Of a stretch of 64,000 nucleotides of DNA, positions 7,860 to 16,734 are shown one piece after another; within the stretch, counting starts at the first letter, position 1; each line of letters opens with the position of its first letter. Both the position numbers and the translations under genes were made by a program. The notes beneath the pieces were generated by a model. It was not told where the DNA came from. It searched no databases and worked only from the letters and a program-made list of their open reading frames with translations. The DNA is from CAVORD01 sp963698535 (lineage in GTDB: Bacteria; Bacteroidota; Bacteroidia; Bacteroidales; VadinHA17). The stretch spans positions 1 through 64,000 of the forward strand of contig CAVORD010000006.1 of NCBI GenBank assembly GCA_963698535.1, given 5' to 3'.

Positions 7860-10588
7860 TGGATAAGCTGGTTCAGATAACTATTGACGGCAGGAAAATT
7901 AAAACCAAAGAGGGTGCCAATCTGCTTCAGGTAGCACGGGACAATGATGTCGCTATACCGGGATTGTGTTATCATAAGAAACTAACCCCTACAGGAGCAT
8001 GCCGCCTCTGCGTGACCAAGATCACAGGGATGAGGGGGCTGGTAATGAGCTGTACGGTCAATGTGACCGACGGACTGGAAGTAATCGCATTTGATCAGGA
8101 GCTGGAGGAGGCACGGAAGCATACTCTGGAGTACCTCCTGGCAGAGCAGAATGAAGATTGGGATGGCTCCTATAACGACGAATTGAGGGATTTAACGATC
8201 CGTTACGGACTGGATGATATTAAGAAAAGAAGATATCCCAAGATGGACGTCTCCTTTCGCCGGAGAAAAGATGAGACCTCACCGGTACTGACATACGACG
8301 CTGAAAAATGTATCAAATGCTTCCGTTGTATCAAGGCCTGTTCGGAGGTGCAGGGTAAGGATGTCCTCTCATTCTCTGAAAGAGGCATGGGGTCATATAT
8401 CGTAGCCGGAACTGGTATTTGGGGCGAATCGGAGTGCGATGGTTGTGGTGAGTGTATTCAGCTATGCCCAACGGGAGCAATAGTAGAGAAACCCTACCGG
8501 AGTGTTATTAAAGTAGAAAACGTTGATAGCCGGACAATAACCACCTGCCCCTACTGTGGTGTAGGATGTCAGATCGAACTGTCGGTGAAAGATGGTAATA
8601 TAGTCAGGGCAACAGGCGTGGAAGGTGTCCTTCCGAATGATGGAAGACTGTGCGTTAAGGGGCGCTTTGGATACGATTATGTCGCTTCCGGAGAGAGACT
8701 TACCAAACCGCTTCTAAAGAGGAATGGCAAATTTGAAGAGGTAGAGTGGGACTTCGCACTCGACCTCGCTGCACGGAAGTTTACTGAAATAAAAGAGAAA
8801 TACGGTAAAGAGGCACTGGCAGGTTACTCTTCGGCCAAATGCACAAACGAGGAGAACTACCTCTTTCAGAAATTTATCAGGGTTGTATTCGGTACCAACA
8901 ATGTGGATTATTGTACCAGGCTCTGTCATGCATCAACGGTGACGGCAATGCTAAGATCAATTGGCGACGGCGCTGGTAGTAACTCTGTTGAGGATTTCGA
9001 GAAGACAGAGTGCATGTTCGTTACAGGAAACAATATGATCGAAACTCACCCTGTTTCAGCTACATACCTTAAGGCAGGAAAAAGGAAGGGTAACAAGATC
9101 ATTGTATGTGATCCCAAGTGGACACCACTGGTGAAATATGCCGATATATGGCTGCAACCACGACTGGGTACCGACGTGGCCCTGCTTAACGGAATGATAA
9201 ATTACATTATCGAACAGGGACTGGTGGATATGAAATTCATCAAAGAGAGGGTGGAAGGAGGAGAGGAGGCCTACAATATGCTCAAAGCACAGGTAGCCTC
9301 TTATACTCAGGAGAGAGTTGAAAAGATCACTTCTGTCCCTAAAGAGAAGTTTACTGCTGCCGCAAGGATGTATGCCTCGGCAAAGACATCCATAATAGCA
9401 ACCGGAATGGGTATGAGCCAGCAGGTTACCGGCACCAATAATGTTTTCGCACTCATCAATATGATGCTCGTCGCCGGACAGATAGGCAGGGAGAATGCCG
9501 GCCTGTGTCCCCCACGCGGACAGAATAATGTCCAGGGAGCAACTGACGTTGGTTGCAGCCCGGTGGTCTTCCCGGGATATATACCTGTTACCAATGATAA
9601 AAACAGAGAGAGAATAGCAAAGCTATGGAATGTTGACCCGGGCATGCTCACTGGAAAACCAGGCCTGTCAACAGTTGAGATAATGAACGCGGCATACGAC
9701 GATAAGGTAAAGGGATTATACATTATGGGTGAGAATCCCATGGTTACCGACCCTAACCTTAACCATACCGAGGAGGCAGTGAAGAAGCTCGACTTCCTGG
9801 TGGTTCAGGATATTTTCATGACCGAAACAGCATTGTATGCCGATCTGATTTTGCCGGCAGCAACCTACGCCGAGAAAGACGGCACCTTCGTCAACAGCGA
9901 CAGGAGGGTCATAAGGGTAAGGAAAGCTGTTGATTCTCCGGGAGAGGCACGCGACGACTGGAAGATTACCTACGATCTGGCTGCAAAGATGGGCTACAAC
10001 CTTGGTAACTATAAAAGTGCCTCCGATATTTTCGATGAGATAGCTGAAGCAGCCCCAATGATGAAGGGGATATCATGGGACAGGATTGATAAACAGGGTA
10101 TCCAGTGGCCATGCCCCGATAAGGATCATCCGGGCACAAGGACCCTTTTCCTCGACAGATTCAACACCCCGACAGGAAAGGCGAAACTAAATCCTGTTGA
10201 GCATGTCGACCAGACTGAAAGGGCATCAAAAGAACACCCATATATCCTGAATTCGGGCAGGATACTCTACCATTATCACTCCTCCACCATGTCGAGGAAG
10301 AGCGATACACTGAACGAGTATGTCAACGGGTCGTATATCCTGATGAATGAATTGGACGTAAGAAAGAGCGGGTTCAGGGATGGCGAAAAGGTGAAAGTGA
10401 TCAACAGCCGTGGTCAGCTTGAGACAACACTTAGAGAGAGCAATGAGGTGGCCGAAGGAGAACTCTTTATGCCATGGCACTTTGCCGAATCACCGGTTAA
10501 TAAGCTTACCAGAAGCGAGCTCGATCCCGACTCGAAAATAGCGCCCTTCAAGCTGTCGGCAGTGAGGGTCGAAAAGATCGATGATTAG
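7859..10588 (+). CDS. fdhA: formate dehydrogenase alpha subunit, molybdopterin enzyme with NuoG-like N-terminus
   Basis: Oxidises formate (or reduces CO2) and passes electrons to NAD through the two upstream subunits. In order: an N-terminal [2Fe-2S] domain (Cys38, 49, 52, 66, counted from the GTG at 7856); two ferredoxin-type [4Fe-4S] sites (Cys152-162 and Cys194-204); a [4Fe-4S] site at the start of the molybdopterin domain (CPYCGVGC, later Cys266); then the bis-MGD catalytic domain. The Mo/W ligand is a Cys followed by His in RLCHAST (about residue 357), so the enzyme does not use selenocysteine. The His-Cys3 [4Fe-4S] site usual for this architecture has lost its ligands around residues 98-112. 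I prefer the ATG at 7859, coupled to the upstream stop. No fdhD or molybdopterin biosynthesis gene is in the window. Confidence 0.95.
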   Translation: MDKLVQITIDGRKIKTKEGANLLQVARDNDVAIPGLCYHKKLTPTGACRLCVTKITGMRGLVMSCTVNVTDGLEVIAFDQELEEARKHTLEYLLAEQNEDWDGSYNDELRDLTIRYGLDDIKKRRYPKMDVSFRRRKDETSPVLTYDAEKCIKCFRCIKACSEVQGKDVLSFSERGMGSYIVAGTGIWGESECDGCGECIQLCPTGAIVEKPYRSVIKVENVDSRTITTCPYCGVGCQIELSVKDGNIVRATGVEGVLPNDGRLCVKGRFGYDYVASGERLTKPLLKRNGKFEEVEWDFALDLAARKFTEIKEKYGKEALAGYSSAKCTNEENYLFQKFIRVVFGTNNVDYCTRLCHASTVTAMLRSIGDGAGSNSVEDFEKTECMFVTGNNMIETHPVSATYLKAGKRKGNKIIVCDPKWTPLVKYADIWLQPRLGTDVALLNGMINYIIEQGLVDMKFIKERVEGGEEAYNMLKAQVASYTQERVEKITSVPKEKFTAAARMYASAKTSIIATGMGMSQQVTGTNNVFALINMMLVAGQIGRENAGLCPPRGQNNVQGATDVGCSPVVFPGYIPVTNDKNRERIAKLWNVDPGMLTGKPGLSTVEIMNAAYDDKVKGLYIMGENPMVTDPNLNHTEEAVKKLDFLVVQDIFMTETALYADLILPAATYAEKDGTFVNSDRRVIRVRKAVDSPGEARDDWKITYDLAAKMGYNLGNYKSASDIFDEIAEAAPMMKGISWDRIDKQGIQWPCPDKDHPGTRTLFLDRFNTPTGKAKLNPVEHVDQTERASKEHPYILNSGRILYHYHSSTMSRKSDTLNEYVNGSYILMNELDVRKSGFRDGEKVKVINSRGQLETTLRESNEVAEGELFMPWHFAESPVNKLTRSELDPDSKIAPFKLSAVRVEKIDD

Positions 10589-10655
10589 TAAGATCATAAG
10601 ATTTATCAGGTATAAGATTGCTGTAGCTAACTTTATAAAGATTATTCTTGGTCTG

Positions 10656-10721
10656 ATAACTACATAGTTAATTACTAGTTAATTACATAGTTAATTACTG
10701 AGTTAACTATATAGTTATTGG
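10656..10721. repeat. AT-rich palindromic cluster, copy 1 (inverse of 46897-46965)
   Basis: A run of overlapping near-palindromes of the form TAACTAnATAGTTA and AGTTAATTAC lies in the 334-nt gap after fdhA. Its reverse complement closely matches the stretch at 46897-46965, including ccaataactatatagttaac. No coding potential is visible. Two copies 36 kb apart in opposite orientation indicate a dispersed intergenic repeat rather than a local operator. Confidence 0.6.
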
Positions 10722-10749
10722 CGGTAGTCAAGTATAGTGTAATAATAAT

Positions 10750-10901
10750 GAGGATGTCTCAAAAGTATGAAATCAATAACCGCAGAGTTCGCAAAGAGGT
10801 CGGTTAAGTTCGCAAAGAGCTATTTATCTTAATTTAAACTTTGCGTTCTTTGCTTTTACTTAGCGTTCTTTGCGGTTAAACGGAACTTTTGAGACACCCT
10901 C
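10750..10901. mobile_element. MITE-like non-coding element with 17-bp terminal inverted repeats
   Basis: The left end GAGGATGTCTCAAAAGT (10750-10766) and the right end (10885-10901) are inverted repeats with one mismatch, giving a 152-bp unit. The interior is also roughly palindromic, with AACCGC...CGCAAAGA motifs on both arms. The bases flanking each end (ataataat on the left, ttaataat on the right) agree at 7 of 8 positions and could be a target duplication. There is no transposase gene inside, so it would depend on one elsewhere. The family was not identified. A related internal motif recurs near 37477-37526. Confidence 0.6.
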
Positions 10902-10922
10902 TTAATAATGTAATCTTCCAAT

Positions 10923-11984
10923 CTACTTCAGTTGTATCTTCAGTACGCTGTTTGACCCTGTCATTATATTGCTAACATCATATGAAAGGGGAAGCACAGT
11001 CCCTTTCTGAAGCTGTACCCGCGTAATAGTGTTCCCTTTAAGAATGATCGTTTCCGGTGCTCCGGCCGGGCCGTTGACAAGAGTAAAAGGTATCTCCGAG
11101 GTGTTAGTGACCTCAATGAAGGTAAACTTGTCGTTGGTAAGGAATGGTTTTGATACCGATACCGATCTTACAAAGAGCTCACGCACCAGTTTCTCCGGTC
11201 CCGCCAGATTGTCACCAAACCAGGCAACGGTGTTAGCTTCGAACATTGCCTTCTTCATTGACTCCTCACTTCTCTCTTTTGCAAAAATAAGAGTCATAGG
11301 TCTGTGCGAAACAAGGTCAGGAGTGAAAAACTCACTTATTATATCATGGACGTCGCTGTTGGACATTACAGCCAGGTTGTACTCTTTGCACCAGTCGAGT
11401 ACCAGGGGGTAATAATCCGTTTCGTTGAAAAACTCAATCCCGTGTAACCAGCCTCTTTTTAGTAATTCTTTGTGGATAGGGAACATCTTTGGTATTCCGT
11501 CAGGCATTTGCGATTTCCATCCTGGATGGTTCCACTGAATGAAGGCCCCCTGATTTATTGCTTCGGCAAAGGAATCCATTACTGAGTCCTTGACAATAAG
11601 GGATGCATCTTTAATAAACAGTACGTTTAAATGTCCGGGAGGCATGGCCCGTGTAATCTCAGCAGCTTTGACCAGGATAATATTTCTTTCTGCAGCTCTT
11701 TTTTCGGCGATCTTCCAGGCAGCATTGTAGTCTGAAGGTATCCAATCCTTTTTAGGCTGATACTCGATATGGTCGGTTATGGCAATTGCATCGAGACCAT
11801 CCCTGAAAGCTTCATCTATCCTGAATGTAGGCCAGACATTACCATCGGAGAAGACGGTGTGGGAATGAAAGTCGCCTTTAAGGATGACATATCCCGGGAT
11901 CTCAGGAAGATGGTAAATCCTCTTCTGCGAGTAGACGGTAATGAATAAGGCTGAAACCAGAAGAACTGTAAAAAATCTTTTCAT
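10923..11984 (-). CDS. secreted PHP-domain phosphoesterase-like protein
   Basis: A 353-residue protein with a cleavable-looking signal peptide (MKRFFTVLLVSALFITVYSQ). The PHP metal-binding motifs are present in order: DFHSHTVFSDG, ITDHIEY, the Glu in AAEITRA, the His in WNHPGW and a late SNSDVHD. The C-terminal part (from about residue 260) looks like a beta-rich accessory domain. PHP enzymes hydrolyse phosphoesters with a tri-metal centre; the substrate here is unknown. It lies 8 nt downstream of the POT transporter gene, so the two probably form one transcript, and transporter plus phosphoesterase may share a substrate. Confidence 0.85.
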   Translation of the reverse strand: MKRFFTVLLVSALFITVYSQKRIYHLPEIPGYVILKGDFHSHTVFSDGNVWPTFRIDEAFRDGLDAIAITDHIEYQPKKDWIPSDYNAAWKIAEKRAAERNIILVKAAEITRAMPPGHLNVLFIKDASLIVKDSVMDSFAEAINQGAFIQWNHPGWKSQMPDGIPKMFPIHKELLKRGWLHGIEFFNETDYYPLVLDWCKEYNLAVMSNSDVHDIISEFFTPDLVSHRPMTLIFAKERSEESMKKAMFEANTVAWFGDNLAGPEKLVRELFVRSVSVSKPFLTNDKFTFIEVTNTSEIPFTLVNGPAGAPETIILKGNTITRVQLQKGTVLPLSYDVSNIMTGSNSVLKIQLK

Positions 11985-11992
11985 AGTAATTA

Positions 11993-13411
11993 TTATTTTG
12001 TATTTCTATTCATTATAATGCTGTCATACAGGAACATAAACAGTGCGGCAATAAAAGCGATGCCGGCGAAAAGATACCATATCCTGTAAGGCTGGTAATT
12101 GATCCAGAGGTAGTTGGTAAGTGCCTTGTCATCCATCCCAAAAAGAATATACGCCTTCTGCAGAACCTCTGTCTGAGATACCGTATCACTAAGAGCAGGC
12201 AGATCATAACCCTTTTCTGCGGCTGCCCTGGCCAGAATGTAAAACTTATCAGCTATTGTCTCAAATGGCCGGCCCGAAACAATACCGGCCAGATAGTGAC
12301 CAAGGGCCAGTGGAAGAAAAGAGGTGCCCATATAAAGTGCCTTCTTGTCGGGAGGTGCTATCCTTCCAACATATTCTGTAAACTTTGGAGAGGCAGCCAT
12401 CTCACCAATACCAAAAATAAGTACGCCGAAGATTATGATCCATGGGTTACTCATCGAGAACATAACGAAAAGACCTCCGCCAAGTATAATAAATCCGCCG
12501 ATTATAGAGTGCAGAGGCTTGTATTTCATCGTTATGGAGGAGATGATGATCTGGAATGCTATAATAAAGAAGGCATCCAAACTCGTAACCGTGACAGCGG
12601 TTATTGTACCCGGCTTAAGTCCAAAGAAGTCGGATAGTATGTTCATGTCGATCCATTGCTCCAGGAATACAGGAAAAGTATAGTAGAGCTGGTTGAAGGC
12701 TGTCCAGAATATTGCCATAATAAGCAGGAAAAGAAGATATTTCCAGTCGGCCAGGACAGTAAAGATATTTCTTAATGCTTCGCCTATATTTTTAAGGAAC
12801 GACTTTCCGGAAGGCTCCCTTCCCGGCTCTTTGAAGAAGAAGAAGACGAAAATATAGTTGATTGCTATTGTGATAATCGACATAAGGAAAACCAGATCCC
12901 AGCTTACTTTATACAGGAATCCTGCAACGAAGGGACCTATAAAACCTCCTATGTTGATCATCATGTAGAATATGCCAAATCCGATAGAGGAATTCTCTTC
13001 GTTGGTCGTTTTAGCTATCATCCCGGATATGATAGGTTTGAAGAGAGCACCGGCTATCGCCAGGAATATGTAAGCTGCAAATACCAGCGCGTAGGAGTCA
13101 AAATAGCCAACGAAGAAATATCCGGCTATATAGGCGGTGAAGGAGAGTATAAGCATCTTCTTATAGCCCAGCTTGTCGCCAATGGCCCCGGTGATGAGCG
13201 GCAGCAGATAGAGTAGCATCGATCCCGTTCCTATGATAGCCCCCTTCTCAACCTGAGAGAAACCCAGCGCTCCTGTATCCTTTGAGAGGGTAAGATATAG
13301 AGCAAAGGCATTGTAAAAACCATACCATGCCCATCTCTCAAACAGCTCCATCAGGTTTGAGATCCAGAATACCCTCGGAAATCCGGAAAGAATCCTTCCT
13401 AATCTGCTCAT
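11993..13411 (-). CDS. MFS transporter, proton-dependent oligopeptide (POT/PTR2)-like
   Basis: A 472-residue inner-membrane carrier with 12 or more hydrophobic segments. The N-terminal ELFERWAWYGFYNAFALYL matches the POT signature ExxERF-Y-G in the first helix, and GDKLGYKKMLILS is the MFS loop 2-3 motif. A later GIGEMAASPKFTEYVGRIAP also matches PTR2 proteins. Such carriers take up di- and tripeptides with protons, though distant members carry other solutes. A loop of roughly 60 residues precedes the last helix. It sits upstream of the PHP protein gene (8-nt gap). Confidence 0.82.
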   Translation of the reverse strand: MSRLGRILSGFPRVFWISNLMELFERWAWYGFYNAFALYLTLSKDTGALGFSQVEKGAIIGTGSMLLYLLPLITGAIGDKLGYKKMLILSFTAYIAGYFFVGYFDSYALVFAAYIFLAIAGALFKPIISGMIAKTTNEENSSIGFGIFYMMINIGGFIGPFVAGFLYKVSWDLVFLMSIITIAINYIFVFFFFKEPGREPSGKSFLKNIGEALRNIFTVLADWKYLLFLLIMAIFWTAFNQLYYTFPVFLEQWIDMNILSDFFGLKPGTITAVTVTSLDAFFIIAFQIIISSITMKYKPLHSIIGGFIILGGGLFVMFSMSNPWIIIFGVLIFGIGEMAASPKFTEYVGRIAPPDKKALYMGTSFLPLALGHYLAGIVSGRPFETIADKFYILARAAAEKGYDLPALSDTVSQTEVLQKAYILFGMDDKALTNYLWINYQPYRIWYLFAGIAFIAALFMFLYDSIIMNRNTK

Positions 13412-13502
13412 CTTTTATACAATTAACAGGTTATGAACTCCTAAAGATAGAAATTAAGTTATTGCCTGTTGAAATAGCTTTTAAACAACAGAAAATTTGT
13501 TC

Positions 13503-14141
13503 CTATTCCTCTTTGATCTCGAAGAAGCTGCATGACTTATTATCAGCATCGTCCCATGTAACAATGCGCTTATCGCGATTATTGTAGTAGAAATTGACGA
13601 GAGCAATATCGCCGGCACACATTGTAAGGTGAACAGGCACTGCTATCAGGAATCCATAATTCCATGGTAATGGGATATACCGCGAAACAGCTATCAGTAA
13701 GCCTGATACAATGATCATAGGAGAGAGAGCGGTAACGATGAAATGGTTGGGATAGACAATGTGTTTGTGTGACGTGACATACACAATAAACTGTTTCAGG
13801 TCGACCCCGGCCCTTATGTCGCGGGCGCCGCCGATAATGAGCACCAGTATATGAATAGCCTCATGCAAGGGTATCAGTGCGAGAGGAACCAGTATTAATC
13901 CGATCAGTAGCGAATCGAACAGGTATCCTGATTGCATACTGCCGGAAAATCGGATAACCCAGGCAACCACAGCCACCGATACTATAATAAGAATATAGTA
14001 GAGGTTCAGGACAGCACTCCTGACAGAAAGGCTGGAAAGGACGAACTCTATCATCTCACCGTACCTGATGGTAAGGATATGACTGAATCTCTTGTCGGAT
14101 GCGGGATCATTTGAACTCCTGTCCGGTTCTCTCTTTTTCAT
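13503..14141 (-). CDS. DUF3267-type putative zinc metalloprotease, membrane
   Basis: A 212-residue protein with about four hydrophobic segments and an HExxH motif (HEAIH, residues 93-97) at the end of a membrane helix, followed by a conserved GG. This layout matches DUF3267 proteins, which are predicted site-2-protease-like zincins of unproven activity. A later HFIVTALSPMIIVSG resembles the second conserved region in these families. It stands alone on the minus strand, divergent from the DUF4294 gene. Substrate and role are unknown. Confidence 0.7.
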   Translation of the reverse strand: MKKREPDRSSNDPASDKRFSHILTIRYGEMIEFVLSSLSVRSAVLNLYYILIIVSVAVVAWVIRFSGSMQSGYLFDSLLIGLILVPLALIPLHEAIHILVLIIGGARDIRAGVDLKQFIVYVTSHKHIVYPNHFIVTALSPMIIVSGLLIAVSRYIPLPWNYGFLIAVPVHLTMCAGDIALVNFYYNNRDKRIVTWDDADNKSCSFFEIKEE

Positions 14142-14216
14142 AAGGGGGATTTCCGGGAGTAAATTATTACTATTTTTTCATAAACGTAACAGATTGGCAT
14201 AATTTTGGCAATCATT

Positions 14217-14246
14217 TTGATAATCATCAGACACTGCTTAAGTTTG
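14217..14246 (+). promoter_or_regulatory. Bacteroidota-type promoter of the DUF4294 gene
   Basis: A -33-like TTTG at 14217-14220 is followed after 18 nt by TAAGTTTG (14239-14246), an exact match to the TAnnTTTG -7 element used by the Bacteroidota primary sigma factor. The start codon begins 10 nt further on. Confidence 0.6.
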
Positions 14247-14256
14247 TCTTTATAAG

Positions 14257-14868
14257 ATGAAAAGAGTCATTTACATACTCCTTGTATGGGTTCCCATGGT
14301 GGCAGCTTTGCCCCAGGATCCGGGCAGCCTGAAGTCAGATTCACTGCCTTCTAAATTCTATATACTTGAGAGGGTGTTAAGAGATGGGGAGTCGTTGCCT
14401 GAAGTCAATATAAAAGAGGTGACGGTAACTCACCGGATGTCAATGGGTGAGCGATTTCAGTACTGGAGGTATCAGAGGCTTGTAATAAACGTAAAAAAGG
14501 TTTATCCATATTCCAAGATTGTAAGAGAGAAACTTTTTGAGGTCAACGAGGCTTTGAAACTGATGCCGGCCGATACCAAAAGGAGGGAATACCTGAAAGG
14601 GGTGGAGAAGGATGTATTCAAGGAGTATGAAGGCGACATGCGGAATATGACCATTACCCAGGGTCGTATCCTTATTAAGCTTATCGACAGGGAGACCACC
14701 AATACATCATATGATCTGATAGCCGACTACCGGGGGAAGGTCTCCGCTACTTTATGGCAGGGTGTTGCACGTATCTTTGGCACCAACCTGAAAGATAAAT
14801 ATGATGCTTCGGGTGATGATTTCCTGATAGAGAGGATCATTATGGAGATTGAGGCAGGGAGACTATAG
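14257..14868 (+). CDS. DUF4294 domain-containing secreted protein
   Basis: A 203-residue protein with a signal peptide (cleavage near ALPQ). The conserved block YWRYQRLVINVKKVYPYSKI marks DUF4294, a Bacteroidota-specific family of unknown function that also carries the later ITQGRILIKLIDRET and GTNLKDKYD-type segments seen here. It is probably periplasmic. Transcription likely starts from the TAAGTTTG promoter just upstream. It is followed by a 357-nt repeat-bearing gap and has no close partner on its strand. Confidence 0.8.
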   Translation: MKRVIYILLVWVPMVAALPQDPGSLKSDSLPSKFYILERVLRDGESLPEVNIKEVTVTHRMSMGERFQYWRYQRLVINVKKVYPYSKIVREKLFEVNEALKLMPADTKRREYLKGVEKDVFKEYEGDMRNMTITQGRILIKLIDRETTNTSYDLIADYRGKVSATLWQGVARIFGTNLKDKYDASGDDFLIERIIMEIEAGRL

Positions 14869-14875
14869 AAAAATT

Positions 14876-15112
14876 CTGTTCACCCCCTCCGGGGCTGGGT
14901 AACTCTCTGGCTATCTGCACCACAGGTGGGACTGTGGCTACTATTTCAAGACCCCTCCGGGGTCAAAAATTTGTTCACATCAGCTTCGACCGGATATTGG
15001 TTTTCCAGACAAGTGATAACACCGGAGGTGTTGTACACAATAGCCACGGGTAACACCCGTGGATGGAGTGTATGATTGCCCCACCACCCCCGGAGGGGTT
15101 GAAAATATAATA
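14876..15112. repeat. composite palindromic intergenic repeat
   Basis: The gap between the DUF4294 and SPOR genes is filled by stacked palindromes: CCCC-TCC-GGGG (near 14884), ACCCCTCCGGGGT (14951-14963), AACACCGGAGGTGTT (15018-15032), the hairpin CCACGGGT-AAC-ACCCGTGG (15044-15062) and an inverted copy of the TTTCAA..CCCCTCCGGGG block ending near 15105. It resembles REP-like palindromes found between genes in many Bacteroidota. No open frame or transposase was found. The rest of the gap up to 15201 shows nothing I can name. Confidence 0.55.
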
Positions 15113-15201
15113 GTCATACGCCAAATCAATATAAATGCCGGAACCAGGCAATCTATCTGCCCAAATGGTATTCTTGCTGCACAGGTTTCCCTGTTATATA
15201 T

Positions 15202-15209
15202 TATCTTTG
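15202..15209 (+). promoter_or_regulatory. -7 element (TATCTTTG) upstream of the SPOR/TPR gene
   Basis: TATCTTTG matches TAnnTTTG exactly and ends 16 nt before the start codon, the same spacing seen for rlmD and the EEP gene. No convincing -33 TTTG lies at the expected distance. Confidence 0.45.
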
Positions 15210-15225
15210 AAAAAAACCACGAGCA

Positions 15226-16734
15226 ATGAAGCCTTTATTTAAATCTCTGTTACTATTAATCATCTTCTGTTCAGCATATACCATATCAAACGGACAGATG
15301 ATCAAACTGCCTGCCACCCGGCAGACGGCAATGGAGGCCTTCGCTAAAAAGAACTACAGCGAGGCGGCTGATCAGTTTACGGAACTTCTCGAAAAATATC
15401 CCGGCGACAAAGTTTACATGTACTATGCCGGCAAATCGCTGGTGCTGCAGAATAAGGAGCCTAAGCGCGCGGCAGCCCTGCTTCAGTCATCTGTTGCAGG
15501 CTCCTCTATAGTACAGAATATTCCATACGACTCCTGGTTCTTCCTGGGCAGGGCCCAACAGATGGCAGGTGACTATACTAAAGCTATTGAGTCATATGAA
15601 ACATTCTCCGGGTATGCCAGCAGAAAAGAGATTAAGGGACTGGGAATCAAAACATATTTAGATGAGTGTGCCGCATCCACCGGAGCACTGGCACAGACCA
15701 CAGAAGCGGTTGCAGTACCTGCCACAGAGGTTAAAGCAGAACCAACTGCTGCTGAAGTTGTGATAGCTGCTCCTCCTGCAAAGATATCCGACTCACTCAA
15801 TACTGTTCTGGATAAGAGACTCGCCGAAGTACCTCAGGAGAAGCCTGCCATGACACCAGTCCAACAGGAAACGAAAAAGGTGGATGAGAGCGTTGTGACC
15901 TACTCCCCACCGACAAATGCAATTGTTAAAACAGATACCCTTAAGATCGAAAAGCAGCCGGAGCCTGCTCCGGTTAAGGCTGAAACAGTAGTTCCTCCGG
16001 TAGTTAAAGAGGTAGTTAAGGAGCCGGTAGTGACAACGACCAGAAAACCTGTTTTCTCATTATTTGAGATGATGAGTGTGCCCGCCGACGCTACTAAGAT
16101 CGCTGTGAATGTTGCCGCGCCGGAGGGACTGGTTTACAGGATCCAGCTGGCGGTATTCCGCAATCCGGTGGCAGCCTCCTATTTTAAGGGATTATTTCCG
16201 GTAAACGGAATAAAAGCCGATGGTTCAGATCTCACATATTACTATGCTGGTCAGTTCCGCAGGTATTCCGACGCCGAGAAGGCTCTTGTAACAGTAAAGA
16301 GTTCAGGATTTAAAGATGCTTTTATTGTTGCAACTGTTTCAAACAAAACTATTTCACTTGATCGCGGAAAGCTGCTGGAGGGAGAGTGGGCATCAAAACC
16401 CCTGTTTGAAGAGACCGTGACAAGCACGGTGCAGTCCACCGATGAACCCCCGGTACTGGTCTTCAGAGTGGAGGTTGCCAGGACAGCAAAACCCCTTCAA
16501 CCTGATATTCAAGAGAATCTCAGAAAAGTAACTGAAACCAAAGGAATGGATATTTTAGTGTCGCAGAGGAACGAATCGATCTACCTTGTCGGAAAATTTC
16601 TTACTTTTGAGAGTGCTGCTGACTATTCCGATATATTAGTAAGAAATGGTTACAGGGATGCAAAGGTGGTAGCCTATATGGGTTCAAGAGAAGTACCACT
16701 GGAGACAGCAAAGCAGTTGTTTGAAAAGAGATAG
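15226..16734 (+). CDS. TPR and SPOR domain-containing envelope protein
   Basis: A 502-residue exported protein (signal peptide to about residue 24, ISNGQ). Residues 35-150 form TPR-like helical repeats (AMEAFAKKNYSEAADQFTELLEKYPG). A Pro/Ala/Val/Lys/Glu-rich linker covers about 150-290. Two SPOR-like modules follow: VYRIQLAVFRNP...GAGQFRRYSDA-type at about 302-375 and FRVEVARTAKP...YLVGKFLTFESA at about 410-490. SPOR domains bind septal peptidoglycan, so a role in division or envelope assembly is likely. Its TAG stop abuts the clpS start directly, suggesting an operon with clpS, nfeD and floA. Confidence 0.8.
   Translation: MKPLFKSLLLLIIFCSAYTISNGQMIKLPATRQTAMEAFAKKNYSEAADQFTELLEKYPGDKVYMYYAGKSLVLQNKEPKRAAALLQSSVAGSSIVQNIPYDSWFFLGRAQQMAGDYTKAIESYETFSGYASRKEIKGLGIKTYLDECAASTGALAQTTEAVAVPATEVKAEPTAAEVVIAAPPAKISDSLNTVLDKRLAEVPQEKPAMTPVQQETKKVDESVVTYSPPTNAIVKTDTLKIEKQPEPAPVKAETVVPPVVKEVVKEPVVTTTRKPVFSLFEMMSVPADATKIAVNVAAPEGLVYRIQLAVFRNPVAASYFKGLFPVNGIKADGSDLTYYYAGQFRRYSDAEKALVTVKSSGFKDAFIVATVSNKTISLDRGKLLEGEWASKPLFEETVTSTVQSTDEPPVLVFRVEVARTAKPLQPDIQENLRKVTETKGMDILVSQRNESIYLVGKFLTFESAADYSDILVRNGYRDAKVVAYMGSREVPLETAKQLFEKR

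Noticed and set aside
8920..8945. Selenocysteine at the formate dehydrogenase active site
   Set aside because: The codon is TGT (Cys) in RLCHAST; no in-frame TGA is present.
10589..10655. Terminator immediately after fdhA
   Set aside because: No GC-rich stem with a T tract could be found in this interval.
12296..12683. Two plus-strand frames of about 112 codons opposite the POT transporter gene
   Set aside because: They overlap each other in different frames and lie entirely over a clear transporter gene.
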